Positions 11,073-21,882 of a DNA stretch of 64,000 nucleotides are shown piece after piece. Both the position numbers and the translations under genes were made by a program. This DNA comes from Fusarium oxysporum f. sp. lycopersici 4287. Lineage: Eukaryota > Ascomycota > Sordariomycetes > Hypocreales > Nectriaceae. Location of the stretch: assembly GCF_000149955.1 (NCBI RefSeq), contig NC_030990.1, positions 2,438,627-2,502,626 on the forward strand, in the 5' to 3' direction. Every line of letters begins with the position of its first letter. Within the stretch, counting starts at the first letter, position 1. Under the pieces are notes generated by a model, which saw only the letters and a list, made by a program, of their open reading frames with translations, was not told the origin of the DNA and did not search any database.

Positions 11073-13391
11073 ATGGGCAAACACACGCGCTTTCCCAGTT
11101 CCACTGGGCCGCTACAAATATTCCAGGACGACATGCCAGAGAATGTCACCCCAATGACCAGTCACGCTCCTATGCCCTCTGCCCCAAAGCAAGCCCGAAG
11201 GCCCTTGACCAGCTCAACCTCAAACGTCGTTTTCAACCCGCCCACCGCCTCTCACAATGCGCACTCGCCCTTCAAGCAACGGCCTTCCTCCGCCTCGCAA
11301 ATCCCATTGGCCTCGGCCCACGGCAACAAATTAAACATGGTCGCGATGGCGCCTCCATCCAGGCGAAGCCATACCACGGATTCGTTACAAAAGAAACCTT
11401 ACCTATCGAATTTTAAGACGATGCCTCAAAAGCAAAGTTTTGACATGGCTTGGGATTACGGAAAGGAGAACGTCCACCCTCAGCTCTTCCCGGCACCTCC
11501 TGCGATTGATTCGTCGGTCAGCAACTACTATCAGAAGCCAAACGGCAAGCGCGCTCTCATGGAGGCTGCTCCCATCAAGGAATTCAGGCCTGCCAAGAAG
11601 ACAAAGGCTGAGCCAGTGACAGCGACAGCGACAGAGCCTGAAGCAGAGACAGAGGCGACAACTGTTATTCCTCCCCACGATAGTTTCCCTCCAATTATCG
11701 ATGATGGCAACAAACCCGCCCTCAGCTACGCCGACCTGATCGCTATGGCCATCTTCCGATCCCCCAACCGACGACTGACACTTGCTCAGATTTACAAGTG
11801 GATCAGCGACAACTACTCCTTTTATAGCCCTACTGATGCTGGCTGGCAAAACAGCATTCGCCATAACCTCAGTCTCCAGAAGGCTTTTGTGAAGATCGAG
11901 AGACCTAAGGATGACCCTGGTAAAGGCCACTACTGGGTGATTAAGCCCGGTCACGAAGCACAGTACCTGAACAAGAAGCCGACTCGCAAGTCTGCCTCCG
12001 CATCCGAGAACCTTCACGTCATGTCGACTCGACTCGAGCCTTCCCGACCGGCTTCGGCACCGACTCAGGAACCTACACTACCGCCCCCTGTTCCAACCTG
12101 CCAGCCGGCTCTGCCACCTCTTCCTACCTCCCAGGCCACCATGTCAATGCCAGTCGATCTCTCGTCCGACGCTACCATTCCTGTCTCGGACAACCTGGGT
12201 CCCGAGGATGCTGCTGACAAGGCCGACCAAGAACTCTCTCTCGACTCATATCTCTACTCGCCTCTGCCTGCCGCCATACACTCGTCACCGCCTGTCTCTC
12301 GGCATGTGGATCATCGAAGTAACACGCCGCCTACCGTCTCCCGAAATATTGCTTCATCTGTCTCACGGTCTCATAAGCGCAAATTTGCATCCATGGACGA
12401 CAGCGGTTACTATTCTTCTGTCGAGATGTCATCCGCTATCAGGCCTAGCCAAAAGTTCATGCTGACATCTGAGGCTGACCGCCCTCGAAACAAGTCGAGG
12501 GGCCGTGCTGAGGAGGAGATCGCCCGTATTCGGAAATCATCTCCTTTTAGCCCGACCAAGACACGATTCTATTCCGCCATTCCACCTGTCTCTTCGTCTC
12601 CTCTCCGACCAGCGTACGACAAGCAGATGCTGCCACCGATTACTCCTATGGTCAAACTTAATCCTCCTGCTCGACCACCTCCATCAGCCTCTCCAAACAC
12701 CAACCTTCGACTTCACCGCGACGCGGTCCGGAACATGCTCCAGTCACCCGATAGGAAAGGCGACGCTGAGAACATTCCTTATAGCCCAGCTTTCTACCTA
12801 GGCAACGACTTCTGTCCGTCCAACTTCGGTGTGAGTATCCTTAGTGATGGAGAGTTCTCTATGAATCAGGACTTGACTGGTATGGGTTGCCTTGAGGATG
12901 GTTCTTTCCCTGTCATGAGCTCAGTCGAGGCTGGGTCTCCTATGAAGCGTCCCGCGAAACGTACCCGTCTAGATCGAACTGTTTCCGCATCAGTTCTTGG
13001 CGATATCACCAACTCCGCTGCCAGAAAGCCCATCGCCTCTGCTCCACTACTACGGCCACCTGAGCAGTCTATGCAGTTCGATACCCCGAGCAAGGCATTC
13101 GAGGGCCTGAGCTCCCCAAGCAAGATGTTCCAGGAATCTCCTTTGCGAAATCAGTCCACAAAGTTTGCCGACTTCTTGAACGTTTCCTTGGACCCCAATG
13201 ACTGGACTTCGGGGGCTATGATGGACCAACTGGACTTTACCCGCCCCAACGCTGGCGGCATTACAGATATGCCGGAGCTCGACATTTTCAAGGGTTTTGA
13301 CAAGATTGGATCCACATCGCAGAACAACAGCAGAAATCCCCCAAGGAGCAACAAGCCCGGATTACCGCGAAGCTATACGACTCAATTTTAA
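11073..13391 (+). CDS. Forkhead transcription factor without FHA domain (Hcm1/Sep1-like)
   Basis: Nuclear DNA-binding regulator of 772 aa in a single exon. The winged-helix forkhead domain spans about residues 213-302: it opens with KPALSYADLIAMAI, contains the recognition helix WQNSIRHNLSLQKAFVK, and ends with GKGHYWVIKPG. No FHA domain precedes it, so it resembles budding-yeast Hcm1 and fission-yeast Sep1 rather than Fkh1/Fkh2. The flanks are low-complexity Ser/Pro with many SP/TP sites, as expected of a CDK-regulated cell-cycle factor. A KEN tripeptide lies at about residues 131-133. A basic patch (RPAKKTK) before the domain may be a nuclear localisation signal. The long upstream region fits complex regulation. 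The family is certain; the orthologue is inferred. Confidence 0.9.
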   Translation: MGKHTRFPSSTGPLQIFQDDMPENVTPMTSHAPMPSAPKQARRPLTSSTSNVVFNPPTASHNAHSPFKQRPSSASQIPLASAHGNKLNMVAMAPPSRRSHTTDSLQKKPYLSNFKTMPQKQSFDMAWDYGKENVHPQLFPAPPAIDSSVSNYYQKPNGKRALMEAAPIKEFRPAKKTKAEPVTATATEPEAETEATTVIPPHDSFPPIIDDGNKPALSYADLIAMAIFRSPNRRLTLAQIYKWISDNYSFYSPTDAGWQNSIRHNLSLQKAFVKIERPKDDPGKGHYWVIKPGHEAQYLNKKPTRKSASASENLHVMSTRLEPSRPASAPTQEPTLPPPVPTCQPALPPLPTSQATMSMPVDLSSDATIPVSDNLGPEDAADKADQELSLDSYLYSPLPAAIHSSPPVSRHVDHRSNTPPTVSRNIASSVSRSHKRKFASMDDSGYYSSVEMSSAIRPSQKFMLTSEADRPRNKSRGRAEEEIARIRKSSPFSPTKTRFYSAIPPVSSSPLRPAYDKQMLPPITPMVKLNPPARPPPSASPNTNLRLHRDAVRNMLQSPDRKGDAENIPYSPAFYLGNDFCPSNFGVSILSDGEFSMNQDLTGMGCLEDGSFPVMSSVEAGSPMKRPAKRTRLDRTVSASVLGDITNSAARKPIASAPLLRPPEQSMQFDTPSKAFEGLSSPSKMFQESPLRNQSTKFADFLNVSLDPNDWTSGAMMDQLDFTRPNAGGITDMPELDIFKGFDKIGSTSQNNSRNPPRSNKPGLPRSYTTQF

Positions 13392-14476
13392 AACCAAGAC
13401 GACACTGAAAACGAACGTGGCAAGATGACGAAATAAGCATAAATATGTATGACATTCATGATTTGACGAAAGAATATAAAAACATAACAATTCCTTCGAG
13501 AACTGACCTATNNNNNNNNNNNNNNNNNNNNNNNNNNNNNNNNNNNNNNNNNNNNNNNNNNNNNNNNNNNNNNNNNNNNNNNNNNNNNNNNNNNNNNNNN
13601 NNNNNNNNNNNNNNNNNNNNNNNNNNNNNNNNNNNNNNNNNNNNNNNNNNNNNNNNNNNNNNNNNNNNNNNNNNNNNNNNNNNNNNNNNNNNNNNCTCGG
13701 ATGGCTTCACAGCTAGCGGTTGACGACGATTATATCTGTGTGGCGCGTTCTGCTCGCTCACAAGGCTTGGCATGCGGAATAGCAATTTTGTGGGATATAT
13801 TATGCTCTTCTCTCACAAGAGTAGGAAAGTTCTCTGAGAGGAATGATGAATGGTATTGCGCGCATATTACATGTTCTCGCTTTTTGGGGGGTTTGCTTAC
13901 TTTGGTTTTCGGGGATGGAAAGAACAGGGAAGGGCAGGGAAATGAAAGGAACGGTCTGGACATTCGACCACGTATGGTAGCTCCTATTTACATTTTGGCT
14001 TCAATCACAGTGCTTATTAACGTTTACTACGCTGATGCAAAGTCAATATCCCGTGCGTCGCTGTGACTTACTACCGGTGAATCAAATCTGTCTCTCCAGA
14101 CATCTAGACCAGCCAGTACTCCGTGTTTCATTCAGATAATGCACGAGTGGCGGAAGCACTTCTCTTGTGTGTCACTGGCAAGCTTACGAGCCGTCATGTT
14201 GTTGGAAAGGGGTATCAATTATGAATGACCTATGTATACTGGCTATTAGTCATGACTCCTTAAACGCCTTTGATCTATACATCCCAGATGAATGGATCTT
14301 CTATACCATTCACCAGGCCTGGTCAGCCCTTGACTTCTGTAACCTATTCCACAAATCCACCATTGACCGTGTCCCAGAGGAAATTGTTTCTATAAAGGTA
14401 CAGCAAGGTCGAGGCAATATAAGCGCCGCAAGCCCGCAATGATCTTGGGGCGTGAGACTCTTCCGAACTCATCATT
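13392..14476. other. Convergent spacer between forkhead gene and ATG101, with assembly gap
   Basis: This spacer lies between two converging 3' ends and contains the run of N at 13512-13695. I see no coding sequence in it. It should hold both 3' untranslated regions. Confidence 0.6.
13512..13695. other. Assembly gap (N run)
   Basis: There are 184 consecutive N. The true length and content are unknown. Confidence 0.99.
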
Positions 14477-15278
14477 CTAGTATATACGCATCCGTGTTGC
14501 CCAACCTGCCGCCTCCTTTTGGTCAATGTTGATCTTGTAGGGGAACGGGTTAGTACCCTGAGTTGTGATGGGCGGTATGTGATCTTTGTGTGTATTAACG
14601 AATGCGACTATCTTCATCGCTGTTGCTGAGAGGGTCTGCTCCATTGCTCGTCGAACTTTAGCACGTTCTAAACCACATATTAGCAATTCCCTTAGGATAC
14701 TTTAGAGTGAGGGGGAGGTCCATACCACTCTCTGTTCTTGGCTCGGCGACAGTCACTTTGATGGTCCAACACTCCCAACAAACCTCTTCGTCGCCACGGG
14801 ACAGCCAGGCTTTGCGACGACGTTTCTCGAAAAACTGAACAACGAGCTGACCGCGCCCACCGTTACCACTTCCGGTGCTGGCGCTATTAGCACCGCCTGA
14901 TGAGCGCTGGACATCGATCTGACGCTCGAGAGCCGCGACGCGCTGATCTATCATAGTCTCAAGCTCGTCGTCGTCGACATAGGGAAGCGTCGTGTCAAGG
15001 ACCTCGCGGGTTTGTGGGACGATAGAAGGGAAGAATCGATTAAAAAATATGGTATGCAGTATTCCTGTGAGAAGGCATGTTAATGAGGCGCATTCATGAT
15101 GATTTTGAGAACATCGTCACTTCTTTGTCGTCACAAGTATAGCGGGGTGGGTGTCCAGGGTAGTGTGACGATCAAGAGAACAAGCAAGCAAAGCAAACTT
15201 GCCTTTGACTACTTCATGAACCGAGCGCGGGTCGGCGAATACGTCAAGGATAAACTCTGGTGGTTCTTGTTGGTCCAT
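14477..15278 (-). CDS. atg101: ATG101, HORMA-domain autophagy protein
   Basis: Subunit of the Atg1/ULK kinase complex that starts autophagosome formation. Atg101 forms a HORMA heterodimer with Atg13 in fungi that have no Atg29-Atg31. Exons on the minus strand are 15278-15203, 15064-14726 and 14667-14477, giving 201 aa, close to the family length. The protein starts MDQQEPPEFILDVF and continues through KGILHTIFFNRFFPS, the Trp/Cys-rich strand EEVCWECWTIKV, and the conserved C-terminal segment QGTNPFPYKI. Intron 1 (15202-15065) begins with GC rather than GT (AAAG|GCAAGT); only this junction restores the conserved KGILHT reading. Intron 2 is 14725-14668. An in-frame upstream ATG at 15320 would add 14 residues, but family starts favour 15278. 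It diverges from PEX3 across 626 bp. Confidence 0.93.
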
Positions 15279-15904
15279 ATTATCGGTACTGTTGTAAAGT
15301 CGATTGTGGGCTATGATCATGGTTGAGGGGAGTTGAAGAAGGAGGCTGAGATAGACGCGAGAGAAGATGAGATGAGATTGAGAATGGAGATAGATAGTGA
15401 CTCTCCAGACGAAACAACGTCACTGAACCATAAAAGGGAGGGGCATGGGATCGATTTAGGTGGTCCCCACTTACCCCGTGCTTCAGCTCACCTCAGCACA
15501 GCCACGCAGTTAGATGGTCAATCATCTTTATCTCACCAGCCACACATCATCTCGTAAACTCCACCTCCACCTCGGCCACGTTTACCGACTCCGACCACGG
15601 GGTAAAGGTATATCAAGCCTCCATCCATATTCGAGGCCGAGGCTCGGGCTCATGTTGGCATTGGCATTGACATCCAACCCTGAACCTTTTTTTTTTTTTT
15701 TTTTTTAAACTCCCCTAACTCCAACCTTACCCCAACGAGAAGCTCCCAGACCGAACCCGAACTCTCAACGGCTTCTTAACGTCCACATGCTCACACAGTG
15801 GTACCCATTGCCTCGGTGAATCGATCGATATACTTTACGTACAGTTACAACTTGTGAACAATTGATCACCGTTTCCCCATCGTATCTTCCATTATCTTCA
15901 AATC
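15279..15904. promoter_or_regulatory. Shared divergent promoter of ATG101 and PEX3
   Basis: This 626-bp interval separates the two start codons. It contains an uninterrupted run of 20 T at 15687-15706. Long poly(dA:dT) tracts exclude nucleosomes, which suits a bidirectional promoter. Confidence 0.6.
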
Positions 15905-17775
15905 ATGCTCACATCTGCTCGGCGCTGGCTGCGCAACAATCGTACGCCCATTGCTGTCGGCGTGGGCGTCATCGGTGCGGGTTACGTCGCGACGCAATAT
16001 GTCATTGGAAAGCTTAATGATGCCCGCGAGCGCATGAGCAGCGAGCGCATCGCCAAGGAGAAGTAACCATCACCCATCTGATAGCAATGATACGCAAACA
16101 TATACTGACAACCCATGACACAGTCTGCGGCGTCGCTTCGAACAGAATCAGGAGGACTGCACATTCACCGTCTTGGCTCTCCTGCCCTCCGCCACGACGG
16201 CCATTCTCGAAGCCATGAACACGGAGCAGATCACATTTGAGATTCAGCAGATGAAAGCCACCAAGGCTATAAAGAATGGTGGCCCTGAGTCTGCAGCGCC
16301 ACCCAGCATCGCAGATACTACATTGACAGAGGACGATGGGAAGAGTATGGCTGGCCAAAGCGAGAGCGGTGTACAGTCCAGCCAGGCCCCTACATCCTCA
16401 CCATTCAACGCCGGTGGCGAAGCGAACAAGGAAGCACCCAAGCCTCGCAAGACGAAGCGACAACTATGGGATGACGTGACCATCAGCGGTGAGTAACAGC
16501 CTTGCTCTCCTTCTCTGCACAGAACTAACACACACTGCAGCGGTGACGCGGTCTTTTACTTTGATATATACCCTTCCGCTGCTTACAATGCTAACTCGGG
16601 TTCAACTCAACCTCCTTGGCCGAAGAAGCTATCTATCGAGCGTGGTGGCCCTCGCAACAGGTGGCCAACAAGGCACCATCAGTCTTGAGAACAACGATGA
16701 CGACAACACAGAACAGACATATGGCAGTGACTTCGACATAAATCGCAAGTACCTGACCCTCAGTTGGTGGCTACTCAACAGAGGATGGGTGGACTTGATG
16801 CGCCGAGTGGAAAGCCCCGTGCGCACCGTCTTTGGCAGCCTGAGCCCTAGGGACCTCCTGAGCTTTGAGAGGTTCTCTGACCTGACGACCGAGGTGAGGA
16901 AGCTTGTCGAAGGCTCGANNNNNNNNNNNNNNNNNNNNNNNNNNNNNNNNNNNNNNNNNNNNNNNNNNNNNNNNNNNNNNNNNNNNNNNNNNNNNNNNNN
17001 NNNNNNNNNNNNNNNNNNNNNNNNNNNNNNNNNNNNNNNNNNNNNNNNNNNNNNNNNNNNNNNNNNNNNNNNNNNNNNNNNNNNNNNNNNNNNNNNNNNN
17101 NNNNNNNNNNNNNNNNNNNNNNNNNNNNNNNNNNNNNNNNNNNNNNNNNNNNNNNNNNNNNNNNNNNNNNNNNNNNNNNNNNNNNNNNNNNNNNNNNNNN
17201 NNNNNNNNNNNNNNNNNNNNNNNNNNNNNNNNNNNNNNNNNNNNNNNNNNNNNNNNNNNNNNNNNNNNNNNNNNNNNNNNNNNNNNNNNNNNNNNNNNNN
17301 NNNNNNNNNNNNNNNNNNNNNNNNNNNNNNNNNNNNNNNNNNNNNNNNNNNNNNNNNNNNNNNNNNNNNNNNNNNNNNNNNNNNNNNNNNNNNNNNNNNN
17401 NNNNNNNNNNNNNNNNNNNNNNNNNNNNNNNNNNNNNNNNNNNNNNNNNNNNNNNNNNNNNNNNNNNNNNNNNNNNNNNNNNNNNNNNNNNNNNNNNNNN
17501 NNNNNNNNNNNNNNNNNNNNNNNNNNNNNNNNNNNNNNNNNNNNNNNNNNNNNNNNNNNNNNNNNNNNNNNGATGATGACCTGATGGCCAGTGCTGTTGA
17601 TCTTGGCGCTTCGCAGACAACTGGTGTCACCAAGGTGTCGCAACCACAGACTCGGACACAGACTCAGACACAGACACAAGTCCACGGTGCACAGGGGGAA
17701 TCAAGCCTGGTTGTGGTAGACCCTCAGGGGGGCTTCGAGAGCGCATGGGGACGAGCAGTGGAGGACAAGTCGTGA
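15905..17775 (+). CDS. pex3: PEX3, peroxisomal membrane biogenesis protein (interrupted by assembly gap)
   Basis: Peroxisomal membrane anchor that docks Pex19 and inserts peroxisomal membrane proteins. Exons are 15905-16062, 16124-16488 and 16541-17775; the introns are 16063-16123 and 16489-16540. The start MLTSARRWLRNNRTP, with a hydrophobic segment at about residues 15-35, is the family's N-terminal targeting and membrane anchor. LRRRFEQNQEDCTFTVLALLP and the post-intron TLIYTLPLLTMLTRVQLNLL are diagnostic Pex3 segments. A run of N (16919-17571) removes about 218 codons. The frame stays open on both sides, and the total as drawn is 585 aa, but the true gap length is unknown and it could hide an intron. 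The tail carries a Gln-Thr repeat (TQTQTQTQ) encoded by a CAGACA-type microsatellite near 17655-17680. Confidence 0.93.
16919..17571. other. Assembly gap (N run) inside PEX3
   Basis: There are 653 consecutive N within PEX3 exon 3. Confidence 0.99.
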
Positions 17776-18375
17776 AGCGTATGTATTTTGGTTGTGTTTG
17801 TTGTGTTGCTACATAACTTTGGGAGTCATGGCGGGATCATTACATGGGAATCAGGGATGGAGATAAAGGAGCAGCATAATATCGGGAAGCACCTGGGCCA
17901 CTGAAGACGCAAACAAATGTCACGTATTAGTCATTTAGAGGCGAGTATATGGTGTTGATATAGTTTAGTCGAGTCTGAGGGATTTGGTTTAACAACCCCC
18001 CTCTTGTAACATTGATGCCGGAAATGGCGTTGGGTATAGTCCTCTCTTCTCTACTTCCGCATGCCTCCTTAGCCGAACGTGCCGAACGTGAGGGACGTTT
18101 CCGGGCTTCTGGTACGGACTCGCGCTGCCATGCCGAAACCGTCATCCTGCTCGGAGCCGGGCAACACGAGTGCCCTGTTCTCGTGTTTGGGTTATTCTCC
18201 TGATGGCTGGGAAACGCCTCCTTCATACCTCCAGCCTTCAGGCCATGCCCGGGAGCGCAGTATCTAGACTGGAGGGGAAGATGGTTTGTTTCCCCATCTC
18301 AAAAGCCCCATGGTTGTAGGTGGTATTTTCAAACGCAATGCTTTGAAAAGTGCTCATTATTCTTGCTCCTCCCGC
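17776..18375. other. Convergent spacer between PEX3 and BET5
   Basis: These 600 bp lie between two converging stop codons. I see no gene; the spacer should hold both 3' UTRs. Confidence 0.6.
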
Positions 18376-18934
18376 TCACATCAAGCCCCTGATGAACTGA
18401 TCGAGGCCCAACTCGAAGAGCTCGTTCTTGACACCATCGCCGTTTTTGTGTTCCACTGGCGCCAGGGGGTTCTTGACCACTACAAAGAAAAGTTAGCTCA
18501 AATGTTACACTCTTCCTGGCTCATAAACCACACCATATTCCACCCATAGGTTGATGTAAATTTGGTGTAGCACATTGCGCATGCTCAAGGTCGCTGTGTC
18601 GGTGAGGATAACAAATCTCAAGTTGGCGGGTGTTTCGTAAAAGTGTAGCTTATACTGGGCAGTTCGGTAGCTGATGAATGCATCGTCGTCGCCGCCGAGC
18701 TTACGGACCATATTTCGAAGGGAGAACACTGTGCCGAATAGGAGCTTTGCGTCATCAGAGGACGTGCTCGGAGCAGCGGTTTCGGAGCCCGCTGATGGCG
18801 GAAGCCAGGACTTAGAGTAGACGCATTCGGCTGAAAGAGAGAAGAAGGGTTGTCAATCGGGAGGTCTAGAGGGGGAAAGGCGAGGGAATTTGCTCACTGT
18901 GTCGGTCGAAGATGTGGAATGAATAGACAACCAT
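18376..18934 (-). CDS. bet5: BET5/TRAPPC1, TRAPP complex core subunit
   Basis: Longin-fold core subunit of the TRAPP tethering complexes, which act as the guanine-nucleotide exchange factor for Ypt1/Rab1 in ER-Golgi traffic and autophagy. Minus-strand exons are 18934-18898, 18830-18534 and 18479-18376, giving 145 aa, as expected. The start MVVYSFHIFDRHTECVY is the family N-terminus. FSLRNMVRKL, YKLHFYETPANLRFVILTD and LHQIYINLWVEYVVKNPL follow. Introns are 18897-18831 (GTGAGC...CAG) and 18533-18480 (GTGTGG...TAG). The last exon ends FELGLDQFIRGLM. It diverges from the downstream kinase gene across about 815 bp and converges with PEX3. Confidence 0.93.
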
Positions 18935-19749
18935 GATAGAGATTCAAGGGTGTTCAGGTCGACGTGTAAGTTGAACTGCGATGGGTTTGGGTAGGTATTG
19001 CTTGAACAAGTCGGCGGACAGGTATAGCTCGTGTTGATGCAGACTCAAATTCGCGGCAGTGGTGTCTATATCTCGTTGGTTAAGGGTGGGAGCCTAGAGA
19101 CAGATGTTGAAGCAGCTGGAATGCGATGCGATTCGATACGATGCGATGAATTGTTTTGGTGTAGAGGGAGGTCAAGCCTATGATGGAACCTCCCGCCTTC
19201 CAGCCTTACCTAACTGTGGCGCCTGTGCCCGTTGAAGTTTAGTGAAGAGCTTAGGTGGGGTAGGGCCTAAAGCTCTCGACCAGTTGTCCCCAGGCTGACT
19301 GCAGGTGTCCAAGTCCCCTAGTTAGTAGGTACCTTAGACAGATTGTGCCCCGCCTGTAAGCAGCTCGCTCAGCCAAGGCTCACTCACTTACTGACGGGAC
19401 TCGAAAAAGACCTTTGGTTCGTTCCATCCCTCTGACTGGTACCTCTACCACCAAATCATATCACATGGCACTAACAATCACTCTTAAACCCATTTTTGTC
19501 TGTCGCGCTTCCCTTCTTCCTCTTTGAACCATCTTCAATTGCAGAACATACATACATACCTAAGGTATCTTGCCTTGTCAAAAAAAAAAAAAAAAAAAAC
19601 AATTCCTGTTATATTACATAGTATATTGGTTTACCGCAGGGTGCGGGGCAACGTCGTTGACTGATTAGTCTATTGAGTTCGATTCGATCAACTCCAACCC
19701 GACCTCATATCTTTGTCTGGGCGTAGCGCATCGCATATCATCCTTGACA
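18935..19749. promoter_or_regulatory. Shared divergent promoter of BET5 and the CaMKK-like kinase
   Basis: The interval contains a degenerate GCGAT pentamer run (19121-19149), palindromic TACCTAAGGTA (about 19557-19567) and an uninterrupted run of 20 A (19580-19599) about 150 bp before the kinase start. No coding sequence is seen. Confidence 0.55.
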
Positions 19750-21882
19750 ATGGACGCAGCAACTCATCCAGAGATGAGACCCTCGTTCACTTTCCCTTCG
19801 CCCCAAGTCAGAGTCGATCAACATGACGATGCCTCTGGCGATAAACCTCCCCCACCACTCATCCATCACCTGTAAGTCAGACTCAGAGCCTACTCAGTTT
19901 TTAAATGCGCCCAATGGGTCAATTGACAATCGCATCAACCAAGGACGGAACCAACAGAAGTTCTTCATTTCTCGAGTCCTCTCAGGCATCACAAGAGAAC
20001 CCCAAGCGCCCATCGAGAGGTCAAGGTGCGGAACTAACACCAGCATCGAGACCTTATTGGACTGACCAGTTCCATAGGAAACTCTCGATGCGCAGACACA
20101 ATTTGGGGATGAGGATTCTGATGGCTGCTCTCACCATCGAGTAAACCAGTACACAATTTTGGAAGAAATCGGCAGAGGTTCTTATGGCGCTGTCCATCTT
20201 GCAAAGGACCAATTCGGCAATGAATATGTGAGTATTGCGCCGCCAAGCCAGCGCCCAATTCGTCTCCGACTTACACAGCCTCAGGCCGTAAAAGAATTTT
20301 CCAAGGCTCGACTCAGAAAACGCCTCCAATCCACGATCCTCAGGCAAGGCCCTCGAGGCCCAAGGCGTATGGGCCCTGGCGGCCGAGATCCCTTCAATTC
20401 AGTGCCCCGGGTCAAAGACTGCAATGATGCACTGCACCTCATTCGAGAGGAAATTGCCATTATGAAGAAACTAAACCACCCAAACCTAGTACAGCTCTAT
20501 GAGGTTCTTGATGACCCCGAGGAAGATTCCATCTATATGGTCCTAGAGATGTGCCGAAAGGGTGTCGTTATGAAGGTCGGCCTTGACGAACACGCCAATC
20601 CCTACCCTGAGGAAAACTGCCGCTATTGGTTCCGAGACCTTATATTAGCCATTGAGTATCGTGAGTGCAATCACCTCATACCCCAATTATTCTGAGATGC
20701 TAACGATATGCCGCGCAGTTCATGCTCAGGGTGTCATCCACAGAGACATCAAGCCAGATAACCTGCTCTTATCTGATGATGACGTGCTCAAAGTCGTTGA
20801 TTTTGGAGTTTCCGAGATGTTTGAAAAATCTGAAAACATGAGAACAGCAAAATCTGCAGGATCACCCGCTTTTCTTCCCCCTGAACTTTGTGGGAAGCAT
20901 GGCGACGTGTCGGGCACCGCGGCTGATATTTGGTCCATGGGAGTTTCGCTCTACTGCCTCAAGTATGGGCGCATTCCATTCAACCGTGATGGCGTCTTGG
21001 ACATGTACGACGCTATCAGGACCGATGAACCTTCCATCCCCGAGGACGAGAACCCAGACTTTGCCGACCTCATGCAGAAGCTACTCAACAAAGACCCGGA
21101 GCAGCGCATAACCATGGATAAACTTCGAGTAAGATGTTCAGGCCTTGCGAGCGTCTGACATAACAGAGCTAACACCCGAACAGGAGCACCCCTGGGTCAC
21201 CAAGCAGGGTACGGACACTCTCCTCTCTGCTGAAGAGAACTGTGCCAACATGGTGGAACCTCCAAATGAGCTTGAGGTTAACCGTGCCTTTACTCGCAAG
21301 ATGAATCACCTCCTTTGCGTCATGAAAGCCATCCATCGCTTCAAGTCCATTCTGGCCAAGCATCGCGCCAGATCGAACAGTAGCCCGCCTAAACACGCCG
21401 AGGATACCTTTGATGCGTCCCAAGAAAGGGCAAAGGCAGAGGTGATCGAGGCGTTGCTCTACCAGCGGCGCAAGTTTCTGAATCAAAAGACTGATGAAAG
21501 CAGCCAAATTCCGCCAATTCACGAAACCAAGGGAAATGACACCCCATTCTTGGGAATCGGCACAGGAACAATGGACGAGTTCGCTTCCAATGAGGCTACT
21601 CCAGATATGGTGTCCGATTCGCCAACGGCCGTTGACTTCAACGTGTATGACCGAGCGTATGAAACTGCTATAGAGAACATCACGTCTGGTCAGAATGTTT
21701 CTTCGAGAAGGCCAACAGTATACTTGACCAAGTTCGTCAAGGATACGCGGAAACTGAAGGGGGCCCCTGGACTCACTGGGCATGAAGACATCTCTGAGAA
21801 TTCTGATGACCTACAGAAATCGGGGCCAGCAGCCAAGCTTTCGCACCTCACATCCAAGCTTGGCCTCTCAGGGAAGCAATAA
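19750..21882 (+). CDS. ssp1: CaMKK/Ssp1-Sak1-Tos3-Elm1-like serine/threonine kinase
   Basis: Likely upstream kinase of Snf1/AMPK and related kinases. Exons are 19750-19871, 19944-20025, 20078-20227, 20285-20660, 20719-21128 and 21184-21882 (612 aa). Kinase motifs are intact: glycine loop GRGSYGAV near residue 98, AVKEF lysine near 121, HRDIKPDN near 251, and VVDFG near 270. The activation segment ends GSPAFLPPEL; this PPE form, with the Arg/Pro/Gly-rich insert after the lysine (RQGPRGPRRMGPGG), is typical of the CaMKK family. A basic helix after the kinase domain (MKAIHRFKSILAKH) could be a calmodulin- or autoinhibitory-type segment. Exon 1 and the first acceptor (AAG at 19943) are the weakest part of the model; they were chosen because they keep frame into PTEVLHFSSPLRHHKR. 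Orthology to fission-yeast Ssp1 is inferred. Confidence 0.88.
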
